NCBI GenBank assembly: GCA_028289645.1
Contig: JANQOK010000020.1
Location: forward strand, 128,636 to 192,635
DNA: 64,000 bases
Reading direction: 5' to 3'
Source of the DNA: Anderseniella sp.
Lineage (GTDB): Bacteria; Pseudomonadota; Alphaproteobacteria; Rhizobiales; Aestuariivirgaceae
The notes below the pieces were generated by a model. It saw only the letters and a program-made list of their open reading frames with translations. It searched no databases and was not told the DNA's origin. Below, one piece after another: positions 1 to 9,255 of the stretch (its first letter is position 1; every line of letters begins with the position of its first letter). The position numbers and the translations under genes were made by a program.

Positions 1-1
1 G

Positions 2-235
2 CCGGTGGACGGAAGCTGGACGCTGCCAATAGACAAGATGGCGGGTGTCATAAAGCAGCTCAGGTCACGGGTGATTCTGCCCATGCATGCATTTGGCGAT
101 TATTCGCTGTCACAGTTCGTTGCCAATCTCAGCAATGACTTTGCAATTCGTCGCGACCAGGAACAGACAATTACCCTGTCTGTCGACAGTTTACCGGCAA
201 AGCCCACTGTAATCGTACTGGAACCGCAGTTTTAG
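2..235 (+). CDS. MBL-fold metallo-hydrolase, C-terminal part (truncated by window start)
   Basis: Only the last ~77 codons are present; the frame is open to the left edge, so this is the 3' end of a longer gene. The visible segment begins with PVDGSWTL, followed by a helix and then VILPMHAFGDYS. A glycine/aspartate loop followed by a conserved His in an 'ILPMH' strand is typical of the last metal-binding segment of metallo-beta-lactamase-fold hydrolases of the UlaG-like type. The zinc-binding HxHxDH motif would lie upstream, outside the window. The stop is TAG at 233-235. The substrate cannot be inferred from this tail. The fold assignment is moderately secure and rests on the short motif only. 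Confidence 0.6.
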   Translation, partial: PVDGSWTLPIDKMAGVIKQLRSRVILPMHAFGDYSLSQFVANLSNDFAIRRDQEQTITLSVDSLPAKPTVIVLEPQF

Positions 236-263
236 AGCGCGAAACTGCCTTTGCGAGAGTCAT

Positions 264-307
264 GCATTGCTGGCATTGCTGCATTGCAGCATATTACGTT
301 GCATTGC
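264..307. repeat. Cluster of four GCATTGC repeats with a perfect palindrome
   Basis: GCATTGC occurs four times in 44 bases (264-270, 273-279, 281-287, 301-307). The third copy sits in the perfect 7-1-7 palindrome TGCTGCATTGCAGCA (277-291), and GCATTGCAGCA recurs at 301-311. The cluster lies 85-130 bases upstream of the small gene starting at 392, where a promoter or operator would be expected. The binding protein is unknown. Confidence 0.5.
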
Positions 308-391
308 AGCAAATCTGTCACGATCTTCCCCTATAAGAATTGCAACAAGACACCCGATCGTGGATGTCATTGCAAAAAGACGGAGAAGATA

Positions 392-610
392 ATGGCTGCT
401 ACAGCTCATATTGATCAATTTCATTCACCGGATCGCGCCGGCAAGCGCGGAAGCGGATTTTTTGCCCGGCTGATGACACGCATCTGCCTGAACAGCGAAG
501 CCCGCGCAATCCATCGCCTGGAAACCGAGGTAGGTCATCTGCTCGGGCCAGACCATCTGCGTCATATCAAGGCAGATTTTGCTGCGCGTAAGGCGAGAGC
601 TTTGAAGTAA
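392..610 (+). CDS. Small hypothetical protein (72 aa)
   Basis: The frame is open from 251, but the likely start is ATG at 392, preceded by the ribosome-binding sequence GGAGAAG (382-388). The 72-residue product is basic, with a Gly/Lys/Arg-rich start (AGKRGSGFF), a central stretch with the pattern LMTRICLNSEARAIHRLE and a charged C-terminus ending in ARKARALK. There is no signal peptide or convincing membrane helix. Its size and basic C-terminal helix recall the small DUF1127-type proteins common in alphaproteobacteria, but the DUF1127 signature is absent, so no family is assigned. It is followed about 70 bases downstream by a good intrinsic terminator, so it is probably a single-gene transcript controlled from the repeat-rich region upstream. 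Confidence 0.55.
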   Translation: MAATAHIDQFHSPDRAGKRGSGFFARLMTRICLNSEARAIHRLETEVGHLLGPDHLRHIKADFAARKARALK

Positions 611-678
611 ACGCGTTCGCGGAACGGCAGCGCACAGCTGAGTCGCTGTTAACCTCCCTCGCCGAAACCGCATGAAAC

Positions 679-709
679 AAGGCTGGACAACGAAAGTCCG
701 GCCTTTTTT
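679..709 (+). terminator. Intrinsic terminator after the small gene
   Basis: The arms AAGGCTGGAC (679-688) and GTCCGGCCTT (696-705) pair over 10 bases with one G-T wobble around a 7-base loop, followed by a run of six T (704-709). It is oriented to end transcription of the gene at 392-610. Confidence 0.8.
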
Positions 710-854
710 CTTGCTCTGCGAGTGTGTAGCATTGCAAATGTGATCGCTGCCCAAGTTTCTCCGCAAATAAGCCGCATGAGAACGAGATGGGCAGTGTATT
801 GTCGTGCTCCGGTACCAGGTTGCCGTTGATGTCCATGATGGCGTAGAGGATAGC

Positions 855-1538
855 GTGTTGGTGAGAAATGTGTCGTTGAAAACCGGTCTTTTTGCTGGGC
901 TGATCGTGTCAATGCTGATGTCTGCATCGCCGGCCACGGCGGCAAGCAACATCGACGTCTGTTTGGGGCCAACGCCTGCGCTTGAGCGAATTGGAGCATG
1001 TACCCGCGCCATCGAGGCGGGCCTAAGCGGAAAGCAACTGGTCGATGCGCATACGGCACGTGGCGTGACTTATGGCCTGTTGGGCCAACTCGACAATGCC
1101 ATTGTCGATTTGACCACCGCACTGGATCTCGAAAAGTCTGACCCTTCCATATATATCGCCCGGGCTCGGGCGCTCTTCAACAAACGCGATTTTGACCAAG
1201 CAATGCTGGATCTTGCGGAAGCCATAAAACTGGATCCGACAAATTCAATTCCGGTAAACCTGATGGGCAAGAACCATTTCATGCTTGCCAATTACGACAT
1301 TGCATTGAAGTTTTTTGGTGATGCAATCAAGCTCGACCCAAACCACTATAATGCTTTCGTGAACCGGGCGACGACATATTACCGGACCAACAAGCTCCCC
1401 GAAGCCATGAAAGACGTAAACGCGGCCTACCTGATGTTGCCGCCCGGTGACAGTCGCGGCAGAGGACTGCTGCAATTGAAAGTCGCTATTGAACGTGCCT
1501 TTGCGTCCCAGCAAAACGTCGCACCGGCATCTAACTGA
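855..1538 (+). CDS. Exported tetratricopeptide-repeat protein
   Basis: The frame is open from 804. The start is placed at GTG 855, behind AGAGGA (845-850), because this puts a signal peptide at the N-terminus: a basic start, the hydrophobic core LFAGLIVSMLMSA, and a cleavage-like SPATAA. TTG 858 or GTG 861 are alternatives. After a Cys-containing linker come four TPR-like helix pairs of about 34 residues, recognisable by AxxxRGxxY...A..D...AL.L and the repeated AIKLDP endings. TPR arrays are protein-interaction scaffolds; with the signal peptide, a periplasmic role is expected. It is convergent with the phosphatase gene downstream. The partner and pathway are unknown. Confidence 0.75.
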   Translation: MLVRNVSLKTGLFAGLIVSMLMSASPATAASNIDVCLGPTPALERIGACTRAIEAGLSGKQLVDAHTARGVTYGLLGQLDNAIVDLTTALDLEKSDPSIYIARARALFNKRDFDQAMLDLAEAIKLDPTNSIPVNLMGKNHFMLANYDIALKFFGDAIKLDPNHYNAFVNRATTYYRTNKLPEAMKDVNAAYLMLPPGDSRGRGLLQLKVAIERAFASQQNVAPASN

Positions 1539-1614
1539 TCGTAGCGCTGCCGGCGCATCTTGATTGGCGGACGCAAATTCCGATTGCCGCGCTCTGCCAG
1601 ACTGCAGTAATGCT

Positions 1615-3645
1615 TCAGCCGCCTATCCGGCCATCGTTTTTCTTTCGCGCCGAGACAACGGACGGCCGCGGCGGCATGCTGTCGTCAAAGTCCGGCCACC
1701 GGGTGGCGGGATCTTCAAATGTTGAAGCTCTTTCAAAACCCGGGAATTTCTCGGTGCCGTCCGTGCCGGGGTGTTGTACGGGCAGAAATACCGTTTTGTA
1801 GTCTTCGGTGAAACAGGGGCCGCACATTTCGGCTCCGACCGGCACTCTGAAGAAGAGTTTCGACGTGCCTCGGGCTTCGCCGGTCGTGTCGACTGCATAA
1901 AGGCCATCCGCCCTGCCGGTCTTGTTCCAGTGTTTTCCCTGATCGGTCGCAACCCAGAGCCGGCCATCTCCATCGATCGCGCAATTGTCCGGCGATGCAA
2001 ACCAGCCATCGGCTGAGGTGGCCGGGTTCCATAAGGCGCCGACTTCAGCGACCGAAGGATCGCCGCACTTGATAAGTATCTGCCAATTGAACCGGTCCGC
2101 GGCGTGATCGCGGTCAGGTGCAGTCATCTCTATGATGTGGCCGAAATGGTTCTCGGCACGCGGGTTAGCCTCGTCACGCTGATCGTCTTTGCGCTTGTGA
2201 TTGTTGGTCAGCATGACGTAGATCTTGCCGGTCTGTTCATCAGGTTGAACATCCTCCGGACGGTCCATCGGCGTTGCTCCAAGCGCCTTCGCTGCCAGCC
2301 TGGCGTCGATGACGACCTGTGCCTGGCTCTCCCAGCCGTTTTCAGGAACAAGCGGGCCCACGCCATAGGTCAGGGGGAGCCAATCGACAGTTCCGTTCGG
2401 ATTGAAACGGGCAACCGAAAGTGTTCCTGCCGACAGCAGGCGCTTGTTGGATTCGCGGTCATCGGAAATCGTGTTGGCGGACACGAACCGGTAGACATAT
2501 TCAAACCGGGCATCGTCGCCGGAGTAGATGATGACGCGCCCATCGGCATTCAGTATGCACTCACAGCCTTCATGCCTGAACCTGCCCAGGGCGGTGTGCT
2601 TCACCGGCGTTGAGGACGCGTCGAACGGATCAATCTCAACCACCCAGCCGAACCGGTTTGGTTCATTGGGTTCCTTGTCCACGTTGAAGCGGGGCTGGTA
2701 CGCCCCCCAATTATACCAGTTGCCCGGAACTCCGTATCTGGCATAGCTGTCCGCCTGGGTGCCTCCGAGGCCTTTTTTGCGGCGTACCTGCTTGCCTTTC
2801 TTCTCTTCCATCTCGTCGGTCCAGAAATAACCGTGAAAGTTTTCCTCCGCGGCGAGATAGGTGCCCCAGGGAGTGATACCGCCGGCGCAATTGTTCAGGG
2901 TCCCGACAATGCGCCTGCCTGACGGATCGTTGCTGGTCTGCAACCGCGGGTGCCCCGCGGCCGGGCCGTCAACCGACATTTCCGTATTGGACGCAGATAT
3001 GCGGCGGTTGTAGGCGGATGTGATCAGAGGAAGCCATTTGCCGTCCTGCTGCTCGAGTTCGATCACACTGACACCGTGCGCAGCCATTTCGACATCGACC
3101 ATCTGCGCAGTTATCTCCGCCAGGTCATTGTCTTTCGGTGACGCTGTCAGCCCGGCAAACATGACCTCCGGACTGGTGTACTCGTGGTTGACGCACATCA
3201 GCAGGTTGTCCGGGCGCTCTGGAATCTTGAACAGGCCGACATAGTCATTGTTGTAGCCAAACTGCCGGTGCTGGCGGGCCGCGGTTTGTGCGTTTGGATC
3301 AAATGGCTCCGAGTCGGCGAACAGGGCGTCTCCCCAGCGCAGCACGATGTCGGCTTCATAACCGTCCGCGATGTGGTGGTTGGTATCAATGCCAGCCTGC
3401 AATTCGCTGAAGTCAAACGCCGACGGTGTGCCGCCGGTTGTGGCGGAAACAGGCGATGCAGCGCCCCCCATCAGATACGATACCGTTGTCACGGCCAGCG
3501 CACCCTTCAGCACATCGCGCCGTCCGAACCGTTGCTGGATGACGTCGCCGATGGTGGCTGTGTCTATGGCATGGGTCGGTATGTCATCGGATGCCTCAAA
3601 GGCCTCCGCCTTGTTGCTGAACCGTGCATCGTTGCTGTTTGACAT
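1615..3645 (-). CDS. PhoX-family (DUF839) phosphatase, Tat-exported
   Basis: The product has 676 residues, within the usual range for PhoX-type alkaline phosphatases. The N-terminus carries a twin-arginine signal around residue 42 (RRDVLKGALAVTTVSYLMGG), implying export in folded form with its metal centre. Family hallmarks visible are PDNLLMCVNHEYTSPE, the NNCAGGITPWGTYLAAEEN block (in Pseudomonas PhoX the cysteine of this block binds iron), HEGCECI..DGR and SPDNCAIDGDGRLWVATDQG. PhoX enzymes hydrolyse phosphate esters in the periplasm and depend on Ca and Fe. No pho box was identified by eye. Some DUF839 members are not proven phosphatases, so the family is certain and the precise substrate is inferred. 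Confidence 0.88.
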   Translation of the reverse strand: MSNSNDARFSNKAEAFEASDDIPTHAIDTATIGDVIQQRFGRRDVLKGALAVTTVSYLMGGAASPVSATTGGTPSAFDFSELQAGIDTNHHIADGYEADIVLRWGDALFADSEPFDPNAQTAARQHRQFGYNNDYVGLFKIPERPDNLLMCVNHEYTSPEVMFAGLTASPKDNDLAEITAQMVDVEMAAHGVSVIELEQQDGKWLPLITSAYNRRISASNTEMSVDGPAAGHPRLQTSNDPSGRRIVGTLNNCAGGITPWGTYLAAEENFHGYFWTDEMEEKKGKQVRRKKGLGGTQADSYARYGVPGNWYNWGAYQPRFNVDKEPNEPNRFGWVVEIDPFDASSTPVKHTALGRFRHEGCECILNADGRVIIYSGDDARFEYVYRFVSANTISDDRESNKRLLSAGTLSVARFNPNGTVDWLPLTYGVGPLVPENGWESQAQVVIDARLAAKALGATPMDRPEDVQPDEQTGKIYVMLTNNHKRKDDQRDEANPRAENHFGHIIEMTAPDRDHAADRFNWQILIKCGDPSVAEVGALWNPATSADGWFASPDNCAIDGDGRLWVATDQGKHWNKTGRADGLYAVDTTGEARGTSKLFFRVPVGAEMCGPCFTEDYKTVFLPVQHPGTDGTEKFPGFERASTFEDPATRWPDFDDSMPPRPSVVSARKKNDGRIGG

Positions 3646-3822
3646 TGCTGCGTCACCTTTGTGCTTGGCCCGTGCTTGCCGGTGTCTTCTGCCGTCGCTG
3701 GCTACCTGATCAGTACGACATTCGAATGAAGGTTAAAGTTGCCTCGACCAACCCGGCAGAAGCGGTTAGGCTCAGTGTTTCAGGGCCCGCTGGGGCGTAA
3801 TATGCCATGTGAGGAAGATACT

Positions 3823-4389
3823 GTGTCAACCGAACTGTTGCTGCCGCAAGTAACGATGCCCGGCCTGAGCTTTCGCGAGTGGCAGGCCGGTGATGCTCCG
3901 GCACTGGCGCGCTTCATGACCCGGCCGGAATACAACCGCTGGCTTGCCGTAAAACTGCAGTCCGTGGCAGAGATCAACGTTGTCCTCAAACGCCATCTGG
4001 CCCGGCAGAAATCACGCAACCGTCGCCATTTCAGACTGTGTGCCGTTGATGCGGGAACCGGAGAACTGATTGCCGACGGCTTCATCTGGCTGCTCGGCGG
4101 CGGCGCGGCGGAAGTCGGCTGGGGCGTTGATCCGACGGTCTGGGGCACCGGCGCCGGCTCCATGATGGGCGAGGTGCTGTGTGCGATGGCCATTGAGCGC
4201 CTCGATGCAACTGAAGTGTGGTGCAAAGTCATGGCGCCCAACCTTGCTTCCGCCCGTATTGCCGGCAAACTTGGATTCTCGATGCAACGCACCGTGATGC
4301 CGGGATCGACAGGCCTGAATCGCGCCCATGATGTCGAGATTTACCGGCTCCTTGCCTCGGAGTATTTTGAGCGCGGTTATGCCATCTGA
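3823..4389 (+). CDS. GNAT-family N-acetyltransferase
   Basis: The start is GTG 3823, behind GAGGAAG (3810-3816); ATG 3802 in the same frame lacks such a site. The 188-residue product has the RimJ/RimL-like GNAT layout: an N-terminal strand LSFREWQAGDAPALARFM, a central EVGWGVDPTVWGTGAGSMMGE segment corresponding to the acetyl-CoA pyrophosphate loop (the usual Q/RxxGxG/A is replaced by WGTGAGS), and a C-terminal N.AS.RIAGKLGF, a strong family signature. The acceptor is probably an amino group of a protein or small molecule, unspecified. The stop overlaps the next gene by 11 bases, suggesting translational coupling with the flavoprotein. Confidence 0.8.
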   Translation: MSTELLLPQVTMPGLSFREWQAGDAPALARFMTRPEYNRWLAVKLQSVAEINVVLKRHLARQKSRNRRHFRLCAVDAGTGELIADGFIWLLGGGAAEVGWGVDPTVWGTGAGSMMGEVLCAMAIERLDATEVWCKVMAPNLASARIAGKLGFSMQRTVMPGSTGLNRAHDVEIYRLLASEYFERGYAI

Positions 4390-5626
4390 TACCGGTCGCG
4401 CCGCGACAGCTGCGGTTGTTGGCGCTGGTCCTGCGGGCCTGATGGCGGCCGACGCCATGGCGAGGGCGGGCGTTCGTGTCACGATTTTCGAGCGCATGCC
4501 GTCCGCCGGCCGCAAGTTCCTGATGGCGGGCAGGGGTGGTCTGAACCTAACCCATTCTGAGCCGATAGACGGTTTTCTGTCGCGCTATGCCGACGCAGCA
4601 GTCTGGCTTGGCCCGGCGATCACGCAGTTTTCGCCAAGCGATGTGCGGCTATGGGCAGACCGCCATGGCGAAGAGACCTTTGTCGGAACTTCGGGCCGGG
4701 TGTTTCCGCGAAGTTTCAAGGCGTCGCCGCTGTTGCGGGCCTGGCTGCGCGAACTCAGCGAGCTGGGTGTCGTGCTTGAAACCCGCAGGCATTGGACCGG
4801 CTGGGGCGATGACGGCGTGCTGAGTTTCTCAGACGGATCCCAAGCTGCTGCCGACGCCTGTGTCCTTGCTCTGGGTGGGGCCAGCTGGCCGCGGCTCGGG
4901 GCGGATGGTGGCTGGGTGTCTGTCCTGGCGGCCAGGGGCATCGAAGTTTCACCGCTTGTTGCATCCAACGCCGGCATCGACTGCGCCTGGTCGGATGTCA
5001 CTGTTGCGCGTCATGCCGGGCAGCCGCTAAAACGCATTGCCGTGACAGTGGCCGGGCGCACAGCCCGCGGCGAGGCCATGATCAGCCGCTCAGGACTCGA
5101 GGGTGGCGCCATTTATGCCTTGTCGCGGGAACTGCGGGCCGCCTTGGCCACGTCAAGCGACTGTGAACTGCGGCTTGATTTGCGTCCTGACCTCGATGCC
5201 GGCCGGTTGGCTGCGAGGTTTGGCAATGTCCCGCGCAAACAATCATTGTCCAACCGGCTGCGCAGGGCCGCCGGGCTGTCACCGCAGGCCATCTCCGTAT
5301 GGCGCGACTGCGTTGATGCACAAGCTCTCGACACCGACGAAGACCTTGCCCGCAGTGTCAAGGCTGTCGTGGTCAAGGTCACCGGCATCCAACCCATCGA
5401 CAGGGCGATATCGTCTGCCGGCGGCATTGCCGCGGGCGAAGTGGATGAAAACTTCATGCTGAACAAGCAGCCGGGCGTTTTTGTGTGCGGCGAAATGCTG
5501 GACTGGGATGCGCCGACCGGCGGTTACCTGTTGCAGGCCTGCTTTGCGACCGGACGGGCAGCCGGTCAAGCTGCCGCACAATATGCCCAACAGGCGGTCA
5601 GGCATCCGGTTTCCGAAAGTCAGTGA
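4379..5626 (+). CDS. HI0933/YhiN-type NAD(P)/FAD-dependent oxidoreductase
   Basis: The 415-residue product starts at ATG 4379, inside the end of the acetyltransferase gene. The N-terminal dinucleotide fold AAVVGAGPAGLMAADAMA is followed by FERMPSAGRKFLMAGRGGLNLTH, the signature of the HI0933-like flavoprotein family (TIGR03862-type branch). The C-terminal FVCGEMLDWDAPTGGYLLQ completes the FAD site and is likewise characteristic. These flavoproteins are widespread and their reactions are mostly uncharacterised, so no substrate is assigned. Coupling with the acetyltransferase is seen in the sequence; any functional link is inference. Confidence 0.85.
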   Translation: MPSDTGRAATAAVVGAGPAGLMAADAMARAGVRVTIFERMPSAGRKFLMAGRGGLNLTHSEPIDGFLSRYADAAVWLGPAITQFSPSDVRLWADRHGEETFVGTSGRVFPRSFKASPLLRAWLRELSELGVVLETRRHWTGWGDDGVLSFSDGSQAAADACVLALGGASWPRLGADGGWVSVLAARGIEVSPLVASNAGIDCAWSDVTVARHAGQPLKRIAVTVAGRTARGEAMISRSGLEGGAIYALSRELRAALATSSDCELRLDLRPDLDAGRLAARFGNVPRKQSLSNRLRRAAGLSPQAISVWRDCVDAQALDTDEDLARSVKAVVVKVTGIQPIDRAISSAGGIAAGEVDENFMLNKQPGVFVCGEMLDWDAPTGGYLLQACFATGRAAGQAAAQYAQQAVRHPVSESQ

Positions 5627-5727
5627 AGTCTGCATTCGGCAGTCGAACATTTTCATTGCGGGCAGGCGGGTTTTCCAACATCCTGCGGCGCATGACCCCG
5701 TCATGACATCGCGAAGGAGACAAGTCG

Positions 5728-6492
5728 ATGACCGTTGCCGCCACGCCGTTGCGTCCCAACCGCCTTGACCATTCCGAGACCCGGGCCGACCTGGCCGCCG
5801 CTTTCCGGTGGACAGCCCGGCTGAACATGCATGAAGGCGTTGCCAACCATTTCTCCGTCGCCGTCAACGACGACGGAACGCAGTTTCTGATGAACCCCAA
5901 CCAGATGCATTTTGCCCGCATCAAGGCGTCGGACCTGTTGCTGCTGGACGCCAACGACCCTGATACCATGGCACGGCCCGACGCGCCTGACCCGACCGCT
6001 TGGGGGTTGCATGGCGCCATTCACCGCCTGTGCCCGCATGCCCGTGTCGCCATGCATGTGCACTCCATTCATGCCACCGTTCTGGCCACTCTGGACGATC
6101 CGGGCCTGCCGCCGATCGACCAGAATTGCGCGATATTTTTCAACCGGTACGCGATCGACGACGAGTATGGCGGGCTGGCATTTGAAGAAGAGGCCGAGCG
6201 CGCCTGCCGGCAACTGTCGGATCCGTCGAAACAGGTGCTGATCATGGGTAACCACGGCATCATGGTCATCGGCGACACGGTCGCCGATGCGTTCAACCGC
6301 ATGTACTATTTTGAGCGCGCTGCGGAAACCTACATCAAGGCCTTGTGGACCGGGCGCAAGCTGAAAGTGCTGTCTGATGAGGTGGCTGAGAAGACCGCGC
6401 GCGAGATCGAGCAATATCCCGGACAGGCGGATTGTCATTTCAATGAGTTGAAGGCCATTCTCAACGAGGAAGGCTCCGATTATGCCCACTGA
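5728..6492 (+). CDS. Class II aldolase/adducin-family protein
   Basis: The product has 254 residues, starting at ATG 5728 with AAGGAGA just upstream. The aldolase II fold is shown by an N-terminal AAAFRWTARLNMHEGVANHF, the zinc-binding pair of histidines in AMHVHSIHAT, and a later GNHGIMVIGDTVADAF, which matches the end of the active-site region. Members cleave or isomerise phosphorylated sugars or act on 3-oxo acids; several are uncharacterised decarboxylases or aldolases. The gene overlaps the downstream hydroxylase gene by 11 bases, so the two form a translationally coupled pair and may act in one pathway. The substrate is unknown. Confidence 0.85.
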   Translation: MTVAATPLRPNRLDHSETRADLAAAFRWTARLNMHEGVANHFSVAVNDDGTQFLMNPNQMHFARIKASDLLLLDANDPDTMARPDAPDPTAWGLHGAIHRLCPHARVAMHVHSIHATVLATLDDPGLPPIDQNCAIFFNRYAIDDEYGGLAFEEEAERACRQLSDPSKQVLIMGNHGIMVIGDTVADAFNRMYYFERAAETYIKALWTGRKLKVLSDEVAEKTAREIEQYPGQADCHFNELKAILNEEGSDYAH

Positions 6493-7486
6493 GCGGGCAG
6501 GCAAGTCCGGCTCGTCCGGCAAGTGGAACTACTATCCTGAACTGCCGCTGGCCGATAGCTCGATTTTCGCATGGCCGCCGGATTTGAGATTCCTGGCGCG
6601 TTGGTTCCGGCGCAACTGGCTGTCGTTGAGCGAGCGCATGCTGTTGCTCGCAATCGCGGTGGCAGCCTGGCATTTTCTGTATCCCGGTCTCGAGCAGGCC
6701 AAAACACTTGCCGCTGGCTGGATAGTGCAGACCTGGGCCGTCAACATGGGACTGATGCTGGCTGTTGCCGGATCGCTGCACTACTACTTCTACATCCGGC
6801 GCGGGCAGGGCAAGACACTGAAGTTCGACCATCGCGACATGGCCACAGGCAGCCGGTCATTTGCATTCAGGAACCAGGTGCACGACAACATGTTCTGGTC
6901 GCTGGCAAGCGGTGTGTCGTTCTGGACCGCGTTTCAGGTGCTGACGCTTTGGGCGATGGCCAATGGCTATCTGCCGACAACAAGCTTTGCCGACAACCCG
7001 TTGTGGTTTCTTGCTTTTTTCGTACTGATGCCGATCTGGTCGGCATTTCATTTCTACTGGATACACCGGTTTCTGCATGTGCCGTTTTTGTACCGGCATG
7101 TTCATTCCCTGCATCACCGCAATGTCAATGTCGGTCCCTGGTCGGGTCTGTCCATGCACCCGGTTGAACACCTTCTGTATTTCACATCCGTGATGATCCA
7201 TATGGTCGTGGCATCGCATCCGGTGCACGTGATCTACAATCTGCATTACCAGGCGCTGGGCGCGGCCATGACCCACACCGGCTATGAGCACCTGCTGGTC
7301 AGGGACAAGCGTCGCCTCGCGCTCGGCACCTTTTATCACCAGTTGCATCACCGGTTCTTCGAATGCAATTACGGCAACCAGGAGATGCCCTGGGACCGCT
7401 GGTTCGGCACCTTCCATGATGGTTCCGACGATGCCACGCGCCGGATCCGTGAGAGAAAACAGCACATGCATGCAAGTGTCAGCTAG
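6482..7486 (+). CDS. Sterol desaturase / fatty-acid hydroxylase-family membrane protein
   Basis: The product has 334 residues and starts inside the previous gene. Hydrophobic segments lie around residues 48-68, 75-100, 135-160 and 170-190. The histidine clusters that bind the di-iron centre of this superfamily are present in order: HRFLH, then HSLHH, and finally HQLHHRFFECNYGNQ. These enzymes hydroxylate or desaturate lipids with oxygen and an external electron donor. Coupling with a class II aldolase is unusual and suggests a small lipid or side-chain catabolic module, which is an inference. The exact lipid cannot be predicted. Confidence 0.85.
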   Translation: MPTERAGKSGSSGKWNYYPELPLADSSIFAWPPDLRFLARWFRRNWLSLSERMLLLAIAVAAWHFLYPGLEQAKTLAAGWIVQTWAVNMGLMLAVAGSLHYYFYIRRGQGKTLKFDHRDMATGSRSFAFRNQVHDNMFWSLASGVSFWTAFQVLTLWAMANGYLPTTSFADNPLWFLAFFVLMPIWSAFHFYWIHRFLHVPFLYRHVHSLHHRNVNVGPWSGLSMHPVEHLLYFTSVMIHMVVASHPVHVIYNLHYQALGAAMTHTGYEHLLVRDKRRLALGTFYHQLHHRFFECNYGNQEMPWDRWFGTFHDGSDDATRRIRERKQHMHASVS

Positions 7487-7596
7487 GTGGCATTTGTGCC
7501 GGACGTGCCGTGATCTGCTATCGTGATGTCGTACATTGAATTGCACCAGTATTGATTTCAGCTACAGCTAGCGTTTTCGTTGGAGCCCGGATAGCC

Positions 7597-9009
7597 ATGT
7601 TTCTGTCGGTATTTGACATCTTCAAGATAGGCGTGGGGCCATCATCGTCACATACGATGGGGCCGATGACGGCTGCTGCGCGGTTTCTGGACGACCTGCG
7701 TACCGGGCGGACCCCGATTCCCGGTTCCGGTGCGCCGGCCCACGTCCAGTGCACGCTGCACGGCTCGCTGGCATTTACCGGCAAGGGGCACTCCACCGAC
7801 CGTGCCGTCATTCTGGGGCTGTGCGGTTTTGAACCTGCCACCATCGATCCGGATGACGCTGAGAAGGCCCTGGCAGAGGTTGCCACAACCCGTACTGTGC
7901 AGCCTGAAGGATTGCATCCACTGAAGTTCAATCCAGACGAAGACCTGATCTTTGATTACGGGCCGCCGCTTGACGGCCACGCAAACGGCATGGTGTTGCG
8001 CGCGTTCGATGCCGCAGGTGCATTGCGGCTGGAGGAAACCTATTTCTCCATCGGCGGCGGTTTCATTTTGACGGCGGATGAACTGGCGGAGCTGGACCGC
8101 ACGCCGGCCGGCCTGAAAACCGCCAAGAAGGAAGCCGGTTACCGGTATCCGTTTTCAACTGCCAAAGAGATGCTGGCGCTGGGCGTCAAGCATGGCAAGA
8201 CCATTGCCCAGATGAAGCGCGCCAACGAACAGGCCCACATAGATCCGGCCCAGCTGGATGAGCGTCTGAACGAGGTCTGGAACACCATGTCGGCCTGTAT
8301 TGACCGGGGCCTGCGCGAAGAAGGCATCCTGCCCGGCGGCCTGAATGTGCGCCGCCGCGCCAAGAAGATCTACGAACGCCTTGTTGAGCAGCGCGGCTCC
8401 AACATGGCGCAGCCTCATGTGGCCAATGACTGGATGTCGGTCTATGCAATGGCCGTCAACGAGGAGAACGCAGCCGGCGGCAAGGTGGTGACGTCGCCCA
8501 CCAATGGCGCGGCTGGTGTTGTGCCGGCGGTGATGCGCTATTACCGCGATCACTGCATCGGCTCCAATGACGAAGGTCTGCGCACGTTTCTGCTCACGGC
8601 CGCCGCCATCGGCGGACTGATCAAGCACAATGCCTCCATCTCCGGTGCCGAGGTGGGGTGTCAGGGCGAGGTCGGCTCTGCTGCAGCCATGGCCGCGGCA
8701 GGCCTGTGTGCAGCGCTCGGCGGCAGCAATGAGCAGATCGAGAATGCTGCCGAGATAGCCCTGGAACACCATCTCGGCATGAGTTGTGATCCGGTTGCCG
8801 GGCTGGTCCAGGTGCCGTGCATCGAACGCAACGGGCTCGGCGCCATCAAGGCGGTGTCAGCCGCATCCCTGGCGCTGCACGGCGATGGTGAACATTTCAT
8901 GCCGCTGGACAACTGCATCGAAGCCATGCGCCAGACCGGCCAGGACATGTCGGAAAAATACAAGGAAACCAGCCTCGGCGGCCTGGCGGTCAATCTGCCG
9001 GAGTGCTGA
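7597..9009 (+). CDS. sdaA: L-serine ammonia-lyase (L-serine dehydratase), iron-sulfur type
   Basis: The start is ATG 7597, behind GGAG (7581-7584), giving 470 residues, the size of single-chain bacterial L-serine dehydratases. The N-terminal [20 protein letters not shown] is diagnostic of the family. In the C-terminal alpha domain, the cysteines of [22 protein letters not shown] and VPCIERNG are the expected ligands of the catalytic 4Fe-4S cluster. The enzyme converts L-serine to pyruvate and ammonia in the cytoplasm. It stands alone, with a REP-like hairpin just downstream. Confidence 0.95.
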   Translation: MFLSVFDIFKIGVGPSSSHTMGPMTAAARFLDDLRTGRTPIPGSGAPAHVQCTLHGSLAFTGKGHSTDRAVILGLCGFEPATIDPDDAEKALAEVATTRTVQPEGLHPLKFNPDEDLIFDYGPPLDGHANGMVLRAFDAAGALRLEETYFSIGGGFILTADELAELDRTPAGLKTAKKEAGYRYPFSTAKEMLALGVKHGKTIAQMKRANEQAHIDPAQLDERLNEVWNTMSACIDRGLREEGILPGGLNVRRRAKKIYERLVEQRGSNMAQPHVANDWMSVYAMAVNEENAAGGKVVTSPTNGAAGVVPAVMRYYRDHCIGSNDEGLRTFLLTAAAIGGLIKHNASISGAEVGCQGEVGSAAAMAAAGLCAALGGSNEQIENAAEIALEHHLGMSCDPVAGLVQVPCIERNGLGAIKAVSAASLALHGDGEHFMPLDNCIEAMRQTGQDMSEKYKETSLGGLAVNLPEC

Positions 9010-9021
9010 TAGCCGCCGCTC

Positions 9022-9056
9022 ATTGTCATCCTCGGGACAAGCCCGGGGATGACAAT
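9022..9056. repeat. REP-like inverted repeat / hairpin
   Basis: The arms ATTGTCATCCTCGGG (9022-9036) and CCCGGGGATGACAAT (9042-9056) pair over 15 bases with one G-T wobble around a 5-base loop. The motif resembles the dispersed intergenic 'GTCATCCCCGG' palindromes of many alphaproteobacterial genomes and may also end sdaA transcription. No T-run follows. A partial copy (TTGTCATTCGGGAGCGG) lies at 9078-9094. Confidence 0.6.
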
Positions 9057-9255
9057 GTCAGCATGAGTTCGAGTTCAATTGTCATTCGGGAGCGGAGAAC
9101 GGCCCGCTGAAGGCGGATAAGCTGTTCGACCACCAATAAAGCCTGCTTGCGGGCGCGAGAAAAAGAATCCGATCAATGTTCCCTATCTGGCCTGTGCCTT
9201 GCTCAAGTCTTAACAGGACGTAGCGACGCTGTATCAAAAAGACACAAGGCTCGGC

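Noticed and set aside
264..307. CRISPR-like direct repeats
   Set aside because: Repeat units are only 7-11 bases, spacing is irregular and no cas genes are near; better explained as regulator sites.
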